64,000 nt of DNA from Cytospora piceicola (lineage: Eukaryota; Ascomycota; Sordariomycetes; Diaporthales; Cytosporaceae): positions 1-64,000 of the forward strand of contig JALQBC010000021.1 of the NCBI GenBank assembly GCA_023375675.1, in the 5' to 3' direction. Shown in pieces: positions 22,897 through 37,207 of the stretch (position 1 is the first letter of the stretch; every line of letters begins with the position of its first letter). The notes below the pieces were generated by a model, which saw only the letters and a list, made by a program, of their open reading frames with translations, was not told where the DNA came from and searched no databases. Position numbers and translations under genes: made by a program.

Positions 22897-23494
22897 TGAT
22901 GAGCAGGTGCTTTCTCATACGCTATAGATGCAGTGAGACGCATGCTATTCACGCAACCAAGCCAGATGAGGCATTTGTTTTACGACGTGGACATTGCCAG
23001 GATCGAGATGCTCGTCTTTTCTTTGGGACACCTCCCTAGTCCGTGGGATTTCAGACCACGACAGCTGCTCAGGGTGTTGCAACGCGGCCCCTTAGACAAG
23101 ATAAGGAGTGTAGGTTGCTTCCCGATGGGCCGAGACCTAATCGACATCGCAGTGCTAGGAGCAGTAGACCGGGCTCCGTTAGATGTGATTCTCTACATGG
23201 AGGGGCAGTAAAGAATCAATATGCAAAGCAGTATTATTTATAGATGCTGATAATCAAAGTGGCCCAACTTTTCCGTGCCGAGCCTCAAGGTGGCGTTTTC
23301 TCGTTTTCCAATACAGTGTTGTCGTCCTCCCTCCTTTTAGGGGCCCTATTGATGCAGTGAAAACAGCTCAACTAAACGCTTCAACACACCTTTACCTCGG
23401 ATGCCCTGCTGCTCTCCCCTTGGCACTTATTTTCACGAGGGCAATCCAATCTCAGCCTCAACCCTGGATCCGACTCACTCGAAGCATGAATTCT
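22897..23494. other. Intergenic between convergent genes
   Basis: 3' flanks of the membrane-protein gene (plus) and DAHP synthase (minus). No gene or repeat seen. Confidence 0.6.
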
Positions 23495-27802
<4,308 letters not shown>

Positions 27803-28973
27803 ATGTTTTCCCAACAGTGGGGTGCGCCGTCTAAGAAGCGCGGTCGGGACGACGAGGATGGCGATGTCGCCATAGGAGGCACCGAGGGCTTTACAGAGCA
27901 TCGCAATGTATGCTGGATGGCCTACCTTCTTCCCCCAGGTCCTGGCTAAAGCTAACACATAAATATAGAAACGGTTTCAGTCGCTACCATTTCGCACCTC
28001 CCCATCGTCCCAAAGACTATCTTTTCCCCCAAGCTTCAACCACGGAGCTCCTTCTGATGCCTTCAATGCGACTCGGCACCCGCATACCATCACACCTGGC
28101 GACTCGGACTCGGAGGACGCGAAGAAGACGAGCATGCAGTATAACCCTGCTCCCTCAGCTTGGACTTCCGCGTCACCTGCTCTAGCGGTATCACGAACAC
28201 CAGATGACTCTACTTTTAGCCATGCCCCAGAGATGGTAGATGGCTATCGCATACAAGAAGATGATATGGATATGGAGATGGACGGCGATAGCGGAGGACA
28301 AGCCCATGATGCTGTCTATCTTGGTCCCGGGCCTTCTCAGCCTGATCTCGTGCAGCCGGGCAACATCACAAGTAGGATGCCTACGCCAATCCATTGTTCT
28401 TTTGCTGCTCAAGTTCGGGGAGGCAACTGGAGTGGTGCGGCAGGTAATGTCATGCAGTCGAACGGCTTTGGACAGCCACCGGCCGACTGTTCCGTCCCTC
28501 GAACGCTGGACCAGACAGCCATGACAGCCATGGCCGATTGGAGCATGGTGCAGAATCGACGATTGCCATCCCCTATTAGCGAGAGTGGATGCGAAGAGAT
28601 CGGGCGTCCAGATATGGTACTGCATAGCCAGTTCCACCCTGGCATGCCCCCTAGAGCGGCGTCTGCCATGGATCTTTCGACTCATGCACGTACCTCAAGT
28701 GGCCTGAGTACCATCAGTGACAACACTTTCGAGACAGGCTCAACCTACTCCGCCAACACGCCAATCACCGATTCCAGCAATGGTAATGCCATGGATATCG
28801 AGTCACCTGCCACCCCATCCCCTAAGAAAGGACACGCGCGCAGCCGGCACACTCTCAACAGCTGGACCCAGGTGCCAGGTATAAAGAAAACGTTCAGCAT
28901 AGGGTATCGAGCGGACTGCGAAAAGTGCCAGCAGAAGGTTCCTGGCCACTTCAACCACATCATCGTCTCCTAG
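27803..28973 (+). CDS. Conserved fungal protein with C-terminal Cys/His motif
   Basis: Exons 27803-27907 and 27969-28973, phase-0 intron of 61 bp (GTATGC..AATATAG); 369 residues to TAG at 28971. The start is MFSQQWGAPSKKRGRDDEDG, and the middle is disordered, Ser/Pro/Met-rich with an acidic DDMDMEMDGD patch. The conserved piece is the C-terminus (about residues 325-369): HTLNSWTQVPGIKKTFSIG then YRADCEKCQQKVPGHFNHI. CxxC with two downstream His could hold zinc. Basic KKRGR and PKKGHARSRH patches suggest a nuclear protein. I recall this C-terminal block as typical of an uncharacterised Pezizomycotina family that ends about here, so TAG is probably the true stop. The same frame stays open beyond it (next entry). 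Confidence 0.75.
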
Positions 28974-29639
28974 CAGGGATATTCGCACCCTATTGATCAC
29001 CCGTTCTGGAGGAGGCATTTTGGCACCCAGATTGACGAAGGCAAGGCGTCTTGGAGGGCCAAGAAAGAACGCCTCTCCAGGGATCGGGCTGCCATACAGG
29101 CTTGTCAGTATGAATGCGCACTAGACAGTGGCATTATTTCGACCGCGCAAAAGATGCAGCCGCTCTCTGACGAGTGGTTCAAAGACCTGGACGAGTCGAT
29201 CGACGAGATTACCAGGCTTTTCGAGGAGCTGAGGGTCGCGCCGCCTGAGCCGGAGGAAATCAAATACATCCGAGAGGCCGAGAACGACCTCGACGCCGTT
29301 CAGGATGATCTCATGAATTGCCTTACTTCCCTGGAAGACGCTAAACAGCGCCTTGGGCAGTGTAGCAGCTCCGGCAGGTCAGACGACGACCCTTATCAGC
29401 CACTACGACCACGGTCTTTGGACCTCCAGCGATCACACACGTTTAAACAGGGGGGGACGGCTGTGACTCACAGAAAGTCAATTTCAGTCGCCGGTCCGTA
29501 TCTCGGCGATGCAGTCATGAAACAAATTTTCAAGTGGTGGCAACCATCTGGGTCAGGCTGCGTTCGAGATTCCCCTCGGCGATGCGACCGCCTGGGGCAG
29601 AAGCGGGGGACTGAAGTTGATGGACGGCTCATCCACTGA
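28974..29639 (+). CDS. In-frame downstream ORF after TAG: readthrough extension, second gene or fused relic
   Basis: The frame of the upstream protein has no further stop for 221 codons after TAG 28971-28973, up to TGA at 29637. The first ATG of this part is at 29154 (161 residues: MQPLSDEWFKDLDESIDEIT and on). Codons in 29154-29400 are strongly G/C-ending (GAC GAG TGG TTC ..) and encode an acidic helical segment with IREAENDLDAVQDDLMNCLTS, so it looks like real coding DNA. The 60 codons between the TAG and this ATG also read plausibly (HPFWRRHFGTQIDEGKASW). Possibilities are stop-codon readthrough giving 591 residues, a separate gene starting at 29154, or a gene split by nonsense mutation. 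I see no intron that would remove the TAG. Confidence 0.45.
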   Translation, partial: QGYSHPIDHPFWRRHFGTQIDEGKASWRAKKERLSRDRAAIQACQYECALDSGIISTAQKMQPLSDEWFKDLDESIDEITRLFEELRVAPPEPEEIKYIREAENDLDAVQDDLMNCLTSLEDAKQRLGQCSSSGRSDDDPYQPLRPRSLDLQRSHTFKQGGTAVTHRKSISVAGPYLGDAVMKQIFKWWQPSGSGCVRDSPRRCDRLGQKRGTEVDGRLIH

Positions 29640-30656
29640 TACCTTCGTCGTTCCCGATGTTTTATTTTTATTTTTAGAGAGGTGACGTTTGCTGCATGTT
29701 TAAGTTCTTTTTGTATGTGTCATGGTTTTTGTCACAATATATCAGCGTGGGTGGATGGCATGGAGTTGGCGGTTGCAGTCTAGCTCCTGGTTCAAGGGCA
29801 TGTTTTAGACAGGTCTGACAAGACCTCTGGTGTTTTTGTCTGTCTACTTTTTTCAGCGGTTATGACCGTGTGTTTCCTCAATGTTAATCAGGACGACGTT
29901 CAGTCGCACGCTTATATCAGCACAGGAACATCTCCAAGGTTCTGGGGACGATGTTCCAGAAAAGGTTTACTCCGTTTTGCGTGCGGTACCGAGATAGCGC
30001 GTTCGTCGTCTGGTAATCGGTAATCAACAGCAGCAGCCAAATCGAGATGTCCAGCAATTGGTCGTTGTTCGTGGGAGATTGACTTGCCCATTCCCTCTGA
30101 TGATATGAACCTGGCGCTTGACCTGACGCTTCCAATGTGCTCGGCAATTCCACGCAAGTCGCTCGTAAGGAGCTGCTCAAATTGGAGCCTTGTGTAACCA
30201 AGTACCTGACAACTTGGGATGGGGAATTACGGTGTGCAGTTGGCGCCTCTTGGTCGCCTCATGGTCGGCCAGAGAGCAATGGCGGGCAGGGCGGGATGTT
30301 GGCGTTTTTACATATCAGCTCGAGTGGCTATCAAGCCATCGGCCGCGCCGTTCTCGTCCAGGCCGATATGGGTCTTCACACTCAGCCCCTCTCACAGCCT
30401 GCATGTAGATAAAGTGCCAAAGTGCGTACGTACAGTCATTTGCCTGGGCATTTGACTTTGTGCTGACGATGTCTTTTCCCGTTTCGGTACAAATCATGCG
30501 GCGACGGCCGCGTTTACCAGAAGGGAAAAGAGTAGTATCTTCTACGAGTTCAGTCAATTGAGAATCGAGATTGGCCTGATACCTACCCTACATTTCAGTT
30601 CTTGTTATTCTGATGTAGCTGGACTCCCGTGAGACAGTTCTATTCTTACAGCGAAG
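29640..30656. other. Intergenic, 1.0 kb
   Basis: No gene seen. The last part is the leader of the HET-domain gene. Frames here are short and lack coding character. Confidence 0.55.
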
Positions 30657-32966
30657 ATGTCCGACCTACGGCGTTATCGGTCCTATGTACCGCAAGACAA
30701 GTACTATGTACGGCGAAGAACATCTCTCAAACAGCGAAAGATGCCCCTTGATTGGCGAAAGCTGCCCCTGTCAGAACGAAAACGGCCCTCTGTACGACGA
30801 AGACTGTCCATCATTGCACTACTTGATCATCATTATGCGGACCTTGCAATCTCAAAAGATGAGGAGCTGGAAGCTATCAGGGCGGGCTTCATTTACGAGG
30901 AGCAAAGGGTTCCCACAAATAAAGAACAGCGAGTTCGGCATTGCGACCTCGCGCGTCTCGGGCCACTGCTCCCTGCGTTTCTAAGACGTCTGAAGGAAAA
31001 CGACTCTAGGTCCGTGTTCGAGTTGGAGCAACAACAATGGACTCATCTTGCCGGGGAATGGTCCCGGTACTGGCGCCTTGGAGATGGCAAGCAAACACAG
31101 CCAGACAAGCCGCTCTACGCACCTCTTGACGCAGCGAAGAGGGAAATAAGGGTGCTACAGGTTTCCCGCGTTTCCCCAGTGGATAGCAACAGGCCACCGG
31201 GTGACGGTAGCAATGCGGCCTTCAAGGCCAACCTGCTGCATGTCTCCCTCGACGACGATCCTGCCTATATTGCGATATCGTATGCGTGGGGTGATCGCTC
31301 ACCCGTCGGGCGGTTCCAGAGTGATCAGGAAGGTGCTGCGGAATTCGAGTATAACCGGGCCGTGTTCGAGATCTTGGACGCTGTCGTTCCCGAGGGCTCT
31401 ACTCTTTATCTGTGGATCGATGCGCTCTGCGTCAACCAGAGAGACGATGTTGAGAGAGGGATCCAAGTTGCGTTGATGAGCGAGGTTTTCGGGAAGGCGC
31501 GGCAGGTCGTGGTTTTCCTGGGAGAGGCGGACGAGGACACGACCACGAACATGGACCTGCTTTACCGGGCTGGACCCGTCATGGAGGTCGACTGTCCACG
31601 GATTTTTCACGATCACCATCTGGCCAGGGTCGAAGCCGAGTCAACCAAGGCTGAGATACCCCTCCGGGCCTGGCGTTCCGTGCACTGTCTCATGTCTAGG
31701 AGGTGGTTCACCCGTTACTGGGTGATACAGGAGGTTGCGTTGGGCACACATCCGGTGGTGACTTGCGGACGGCACGCTGTCTCGTGGGATCTCTTTTCAA
31801 CCGTGTACAGCTGGCTAGATGGCAGGGATAGCATGATCTCTAGTTTAGTAGACGGCACCCTACCATACGAAGGAACGTCTTATCTCACAAAGCTTCTGGC
31901 CCAGCCATGGGCCAACCTAAGGTACTTGACAAAGACCCGCCAGGAAGAGCCTCTTGTCTACCAGTGGATGATCAACAATTTTGACCGCTTCGAAGCCACA
32001 GACCCTCGCGACCGGGTCTTCGCGATCACGGGCCTGGCATCACTGTCCGAGGCCGAGGAGGAAGACTTTCGACCTGACTATAATGTCAGGGTCGAAGAAC
32101 TGTATACACAAGTCGCGCGCCGCTTGCTGATGAAGGATGACGGAGTAGAAACTCTTTACAGAGCAGGCATTGGATTCCCGCGGTTGTTGGGCCTTCTTCC
32201 ATCCTGGGTCCCGGACTGGACGTCGAAACGTGAATGGGATTATTTGTACAATCAACCGACTAAGAGAAAGCCCCATCCAGCAGGACTTATGGAGTTTCGG
32301 GTGGGTTTTGTCCCTGAATCTCCACGAGTTGCGACTTTGCACGGATGTGTTGTGGATTCCGTTGTGAGACTGGGTCCTACCAAAGATGTATACTTCCGTA
32401 CCCGGCCCTGGTCCGAGAGGCACGAGGCCGACAGGCATTGGACCGAGTCCGTCTTGGAGCTCATCGCCAGCTATACTCCTGCCTTCGATCTGTCCACTGC
32501 AAGTCGCAACACTCCGAGCGGCCCGTCCTGGTGGAAATACTGCCTTTGGGGGACTTTACTCGCGAACCAGCAGCAAAAGGTCTTCGAGGAGTGCGTATTC
32601 GACAGGTACCTGGAGCAAATTGGTTGCTCTGCAAGAAAGCCATGGGATCCCCCTGACCCAAAAGTCGAAGAAAGGGCATGGGGTTTTACGAGATCCGCCC
32701 GGAATGTCACCTATGGACGGAGGTTCTTCGTCTCATCCAAGGGATACTTCGGCCTCACGTCTCCGGGAACACAGGAAGGGGACCTAGTGTGCGTGTTTGC
32801 AGGCATGAAGACGCCAATCATCATCAGACCTGTTGTTTCCGAGGGCCCAGATCCCCCGTCCACACCGGGGAGTTACGTCCTTGTGGGCGAAGCATATCAT
32901 CATGGCATTGCAGAGGGGAAAATGGAGTTCGAGCCCGAATCCATGGGGCCTATCCGACTGGTCTGA
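30657..32966 (+). CDS. HET-domain (heterokaryon incompatibility) protein
   Basis: A single exon of 769 residues from an ATG at 30657. The HET domain spans about residues 200-370 with its three hallmark blocks: YIAISYAWG near 205, LWIDALCVNQ near 252, and RRWFTRYWVIQE near 348. A family-typical segment follows (FEATDPRDRVFAITGLA). The C-terminus (about 690-769) has the common tail GYFGLTSPGTQEGDLVCVF .. YVLVGEAYHHGIAEGKM. The N-terminal 70 residues are Arg/Lys-rich and unusual. Family members can trigger cell death after hyphal fusion of unlike strains; most copies in a genome have no proven role. No NLR, NB-ARC or WD40 partner gene lies next to it, so nothing here shows it to be an active incompatibility locus. 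Confidence 0.93.
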   Translation: MSDLRRYRSYVPQDKYYVRRRTSLKQRKMPLDWRKLPLSERKRPSVRRRLSIIALLDHHYADLAISKDEELEAIRAGFIYEEQRVPTNKEQRVRHCDLARLGPLLPAFLRRLKENDSRSVFELEQQQWTHLAGEWSRYWRLGDGKQTQPDKPLYAPLDAAKREIRVLQVSRVSPVDSNRPPGDGSNAAFKANLLHVSLDDDPAYIAISYAWGDRSPVGRFQSDQEGAAEFEYNRAVFEILDAVVPEGSTLYLWIDALCVNQRDDVERGIQVALMSEVFGKARQVVVFLGEADEDTTTNMDLLYRAGPVMEVDCPRIFHDHHLARVEAESTKAEIPLRAWRSVHCLMSRRWFTRYWVIQEVALGTHPVVTCGRHAVSWDLFSTVYSWLDGRDSMISSLVDGTLPYEGTSYLTKLLAQPWANLRYLTKTRQEEPLVYQWMINNFDRFEATDPRDRVFAITGLASLSEAEEEDFRPDYNVRVEELYTQVARRLLMKDDGVETLYRAGIGFPRLLGLLPSWVPDWTSKREWDYLYNQPTKRKPHPAGLMEFRVGFVPESPRVATLHGCVVDSVVRLGPTKDVYFRTRPWSERHEADRHWTESVLELIASYTPAFDLSTASRNTPSGPSWWKYCLWGTLLANQQQKVFEECVFDRYLEQIGCSARKPWDPPDPKVEERAWGFTRSARNVTYGRRFFVSSKGYFGLTSPGTQEGDLVCVFAGMKTPIIIRPVVSEGPDPPSTPGSYVLVGEAYHHGIAEGKMEFEPESMGPIRLV

Positions 32967-33393
32967 GGAGGCCACTGACGGGAACAACAGAACGTTGCCC
33001 TTTGCAGTATCCGTCACCTTGAGGGAGAGGTGAAATCATTCTCCAAACATGGCGAGCCTGCCCCACGTGCCTCAATAAGGCGGCTTGGAACGCGAACATT
33101 GAGGATGAGGGTTTCGGGCAGGAGGAAAGCGAAAAGGAGGAAATAACGAGGCCTATCAAGATTACAACGACCAATTTGTTACTGTCAATGTCCTGTCCTT
33201 GCTCTACTCGAGGGGGGCATAGGACGTCAGAACACGAGCTTACGACTAGTCAAAACTTCCTTGACCTAAATGACACCATCATGTTATGTACCGTACAGTG
33301 ATATACGAGATTCGATGTAGTGGGCAACCTTTTCTCTCGTCTCACCACCTTTCATCCTAGCTTCTCTTGTGTGGACCGTCACCTCAAAAGCCC
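32967..33393. other. Intergenic between convergent genes
   Basis: 3' flanks of the HET gene (plus) and the carboxypeptidase gene (minus). No gene or repeat seen. Confidence 0.6.
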
Positions 33394-35293
33394 CTACAGC
33401 TCAACCTCGCCAGCGCTAGAGACAGTCTTGGCCACATCAGCCGCATCAAAATTCCTCACGAACTCGTAGTAAAACCTAACGAGCTCCATGTGAACCGTCA
33501 TGTCCACCCGTTCGTCGATGGTGTGAGCGTTCGCACTGCCTCCCTGGCGGACCGGCGTCCAGCGGTAGACGTTGCGGGTGAGATCTATGATGAAGCCTGT
33601 CAGTATCTTACCACACATCCTCGTTCCAAGCCAAGTCAAACTTCGCAAAAATGAAAGCAAGAGGGGGCTTACCCAAATAATGCCTGGTATCGGTGTTTCC
33701 AGTCATCAACTCCCCAACAGGGACGACCTTGCCCCCATCAAACGCAAAGGAGTGCTGGATCGTGCCGGAGAAGACATCCCACACCTCACCAGAGCTAGGC
33801 GAGACGGGTGCCACCTGCGTCTTCTGGCTCGCGGTCAGGACCAACGTGCCGTTGTAGTCAACGTCGTACAGGGGCTCAACGCCCTCCATATCCTTCCCGC
33901 CCCGAGCAGCAGCAACCGCGGCATAGTCCTTGTATTCCGGATCTTCCTCAAATGCCTTCAGGCCGAGACCGTACTTCTTGACGATGGGCTGGACGTGCTT
34001 GACGATGTTGTGCATGACCTCGCCGATCGAGTTCTGCGGCGCGACGCGGTAGTTGACGCCGAGGGTGATGACCTCGGGCATGGCATTGATCTTCTGGCCG
34101 CCGACGACGTAGTCCACGGACTGGCTGGTCTGCAGCCTGAAGTTGGTCGGCCTGTCCTGGCCGGCCAGCTCCCGGGCCAGCGTCTCCAGGTCGCCCTCCC
34201 CGAGCAGCCTCGTGACCTCGGGCTCGGCGTCGGGGCTGAACCGCGCCTGGCAGACGTAGTGGTTGTAGATGGGGCTGCCCCTGATGAGCTCCGGCTCGTA
34301 CGGGTGCGACTCGAGCGCCACGACCATCTCGCTCGCGATGCCGATGCCCGTGTGCGGGAAGGGCACGGACGAGTGCCCGCCCTGCACGTGTAGCTTGAGC
34401 CAGATGTCGACGTGGCCCTTCTCCATGACGCCCGGGAGGGCGTACAGGACGTCGCCGATCTGCTGGAGCCCCATGCCGCCCTCGTCGAGGACGATGGCCA
34501 TCGAATCGTCGCCCCAGACGCCCTTGAGGTGCGCGGCGATGGAGCCCGCGCCCTTGACGCCGGAGCACTCCTCGTCGAAGCCGTAGGCGAGGAGGACCGT
34601 GCGCCTGGGAGACCAGCCCTGGGACAGCAGGTCTTCGATGGCGGACATGAGCGCCGTCATGCTGTTCTTGTCGTCGGAGGAACCGCGTCCCCATAGCCAG
34701 GTGCCGTCGAAGTATGCGTCGAACGGCGGGTGTGTCCATGTCGAGACGTCGGCCACTGGAACAACGTCTTGGTGGGCAGTGAGCATGATGGGCTTGAGGG
34801 ACGGGTCGGAGCCAGGCAGGGTGTAGAGCAGGCCGAACGTGTTGATCGTCTCGCGCGTGAAGTGCTTGTGGCTGCCGGCCGTTGCGTGTTAGTTCTCATG
34901 CCTCCCTCTACCCACTCTGCTCCCGAGGCTATTCGATTCCGATTAGCCTTCCAGCTGAACTTACATCAATGGGAAAGTCTCGGCCAGAATATCGTGGAAC
35001 TGATAGAAAGGCTTCCACCGAGGATCCTCGTCAAAGGGGCCGAGATCATCGTAGCAGATGGCGGGCACCTTGACGAGGGCGGAGTGTCTGTCAACCTGCT
35101 TCTTCAAGGCTGCCTTGGAGCTGAAGAGCTCCTGGGAGGACGCGAGACCATCAGCTGAAGGGTCCAGGGGACCGGGAAGATCGCACTCGAAGTCTTCTGT
35201 AAGCCCCAGCGACTGCTGGCCATAACTGCCATACCGAGGGATGGAGGAGGCCAAGGCGAGAGGCGCGGCTAATACAAGCCTGGAGAAATGCAT
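33394..35293 (-). CDS. M20 family carboxypeptidase, Cps1-like (Gly-X carboxypeptidase)
   Basis: Minus-strand exons 34965-35293, 33673-34871 and 33394-33596, with introns of 93 and 76 bp, give 576 residues. The three junctions restore ETFPLIHKHFT and RHYLGFIIDLT. A signal peptide covers about residues 1-17 (LVLAAPLALASS). Zinc-peptidase residues are visible: His143 and Asp145 in TAHQDVVPV, bridging Asp176 in GRGSSDDK, catalytic Glu210 with Glu211 in DEECSG, Asp239 in LDEGG, and the late His in NTDTRHYLG. Yeast Cps1 is vacuolar and releases C-terminal residues from small peptides for nitrogen recycling. Cps1 is a type II membrane protein, whereas this one seems to have a cleavable signal, so secretion or the vacuole lumen is possible. 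Confidence 0.93.
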
Positions 35294-37207
35294 GTTGACG
35301 GCTCACTTGGACCCAATTGAGTGATGGAGAATACAAATAGAGAAGATAGGCCTTCTTCGCTTGAAGAAGAACATTTCAAAGGAGTAGATTTCCCTACATG
35401 GTGATGCCTCTTTACCCTACACTGAGGCTGCCGCAATCCACAAGCCTCCGAGTAGCATCAGCGATAGGCACTCGTGGCACCGGACTTGGCCCTGGTGGGT
35501 GGGGGTGGGGGTGATATGATAGGGGAGCTCTTGAACTTTGGTGCGATGATGTGATACAAAGTTCAAGAGCTCCCCTGAAGACCAATTGGACTTGATCTCG
35601 TCGATGGCGATGAGGATTGAGTTGGGTGGGATGGAATTGGGAGAGTTGCCGGCGCCGGCATGTGGGCCACAATCGGTGATCGGCACGAAATCGGCAGAGC
35701 TTCGGCAGACAACTGTGTTTGGGCATCTCGGCAATTGAATGCTACCATGCAAATGCATCTTTGCTTTTGTTGATGGGATGGTGACAGCGGAGACCGACTG
35801 GCACCCTTACTCCGGCACGTGTGCACGTTGATACTAAGTACTGTACTAGTATGTACCTAGGTAAGTAGGTAGGTAGAGTTCATATGAAATAAAAGAGAGG
35901 CCATAGAAGACGGTTGACCACAGAAAACAGTGACTCGAAACCGTTATACGAATCCGTATATGTATGTGCCCCCGTGCAGTATGACGGATCACAGCAGGAA
36001 GCGAGTGACTTCTGGAGTGAGAGAGGTCTTACTATGTAGTGTATCTCTGCTGCGTTACACTTCAAGCTTAAATCCTTGCCCCCATCACCACTTCCATTCC
36101 AGCTGACCAGCTAATTAATTGATAAACGAACCACAGGTGAGAACCACAGATGAGAACCACAGATGATGAAATACCTGAAAATCAACAGATCAACCTGCAG
36201 ATCAATAAATGAATGGTCACGCAATCGAGGTCTCCTCCTCTTTCCTGTGGCCCCTGATCTTTGATCTTTACCCTCTCACGGTTCACCAAAGTCCTGACTG
36301 CCCTGGCAGGCCTGGCTGACTGCCCTGCTTGCTGCCAGTTATTCCCCATTGGAATAGGTAGTCGGTGCGGCATCCATCATGAGCCAGCCTACTTACTGGA
36401 ACCGAGAAAGTCCCTCCCGCCAGCCGCCGCCCAGCCGCCCAGCCGCCCGCTCCCAGATTTCTCTCCCCTTCTCTTCTCTGGCCCCCGCTGGGTTGGAGGC
36501 GGTGATCTCATACTGGATGCTTTCGATGAAGGGTTCCCTACTCTTTCGCAGGGTCCGTCCTGGATCTAGTCCTGGACCTGGACCACCGACGATCCATCCA
36601 CCAGTCAGTTCCCCAGTCACTCACTTACTTGACTTGGTCGGATTGTCTGTTTGCAACCCGCCAGCACGCCAAGGCCGCCCGCGGTGCTACGCTTTTTGCC
36701 TCAACAAGCCCTGGACGTTAAATGAGCCTTTGAGGAGCCTTATCTTAGCTGCTTGGTCCTTGCAGCATTGCATCGCTTGGCCGTCATTTCGGAATTTTGC
36801 AGCTTCTTTTTGCTTCCTGCCCATCTGCAGCATTGTCCACTCTTCAATTTCCGGTTACCTCAGCTCATCATCCCCGACATGGCTTCTATTTGCCCTCAAT
36901 CGCAGCAATAACGTTACCCACGACAGGCGTTGGTATGAACTACACCCAGTATTGGGCAATAAATCCCCCCTTTGACTTTGCCACCATATCAAACCGCTGT
37001 CGCGATAGGCCTTTTCAAACTCCAGAAGAGGTGCTTCATGTTTGATGTCCCCTACGCTCGTTTACATCGCACCTGCGAGGGGCCAGCTCTGAGGCAAGGG
37101 AGGCCACACCATCTTGTGATACCTACTACCGCCTCCTTTATATGACTACTCGATCGAATTGAATTCCCTCAACCTATATAATAATATACAGCATCACTCG
37201 AGAGCAG
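35294..37207. other. Divergent intergenic region, 1.9 kb
   Basis: Lies between the carboxypeptidase (minus) and GT90 (plus) genes. It contains the perfect hairpin at 35,521-35,576, a GTACCTAGGTAAGTAGGTAGGTAG run at 35,853-35,876, near-repeats of AACCACAGATGAG at 36,130-36,165, and a C/T-rich leader before 37,208. Open frames around 36.4-37.0 kb lack coding character. Confidence 0.55.
35521..35576. repeat. Perfect 20-bp inverted repeat, 16-nt loop
   Basis: Arms 35521-35540 and 35557-35576 are exact reverse complements, starting AGGGGAGCTC and ending GAGCTCCCCT. They are separated by 16 nt, and the next base pair outside fails. It lies about 230 bp upstream of the carboxypeptidase ATG. It could be a transcript hairpin, a cruciform-forming site or a transposon footprint. 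Confidence 0.9.

Noticed and set aside
28931..28985. An intron that would remove the TAG at 28971
   Set aside because: The only GT..AG pair around it (GTCTCCTAGCAG) is 12 nt, far too short to splice, and no other pair keeps both flanking frames with plausible signals.
36379..36975. 198-residue frame upstream of the GT90 gene
   Set aside because: It lies in a C/T-rich leader region with no conserved motif and poor codon choice; probably 5' UTR or promoter.
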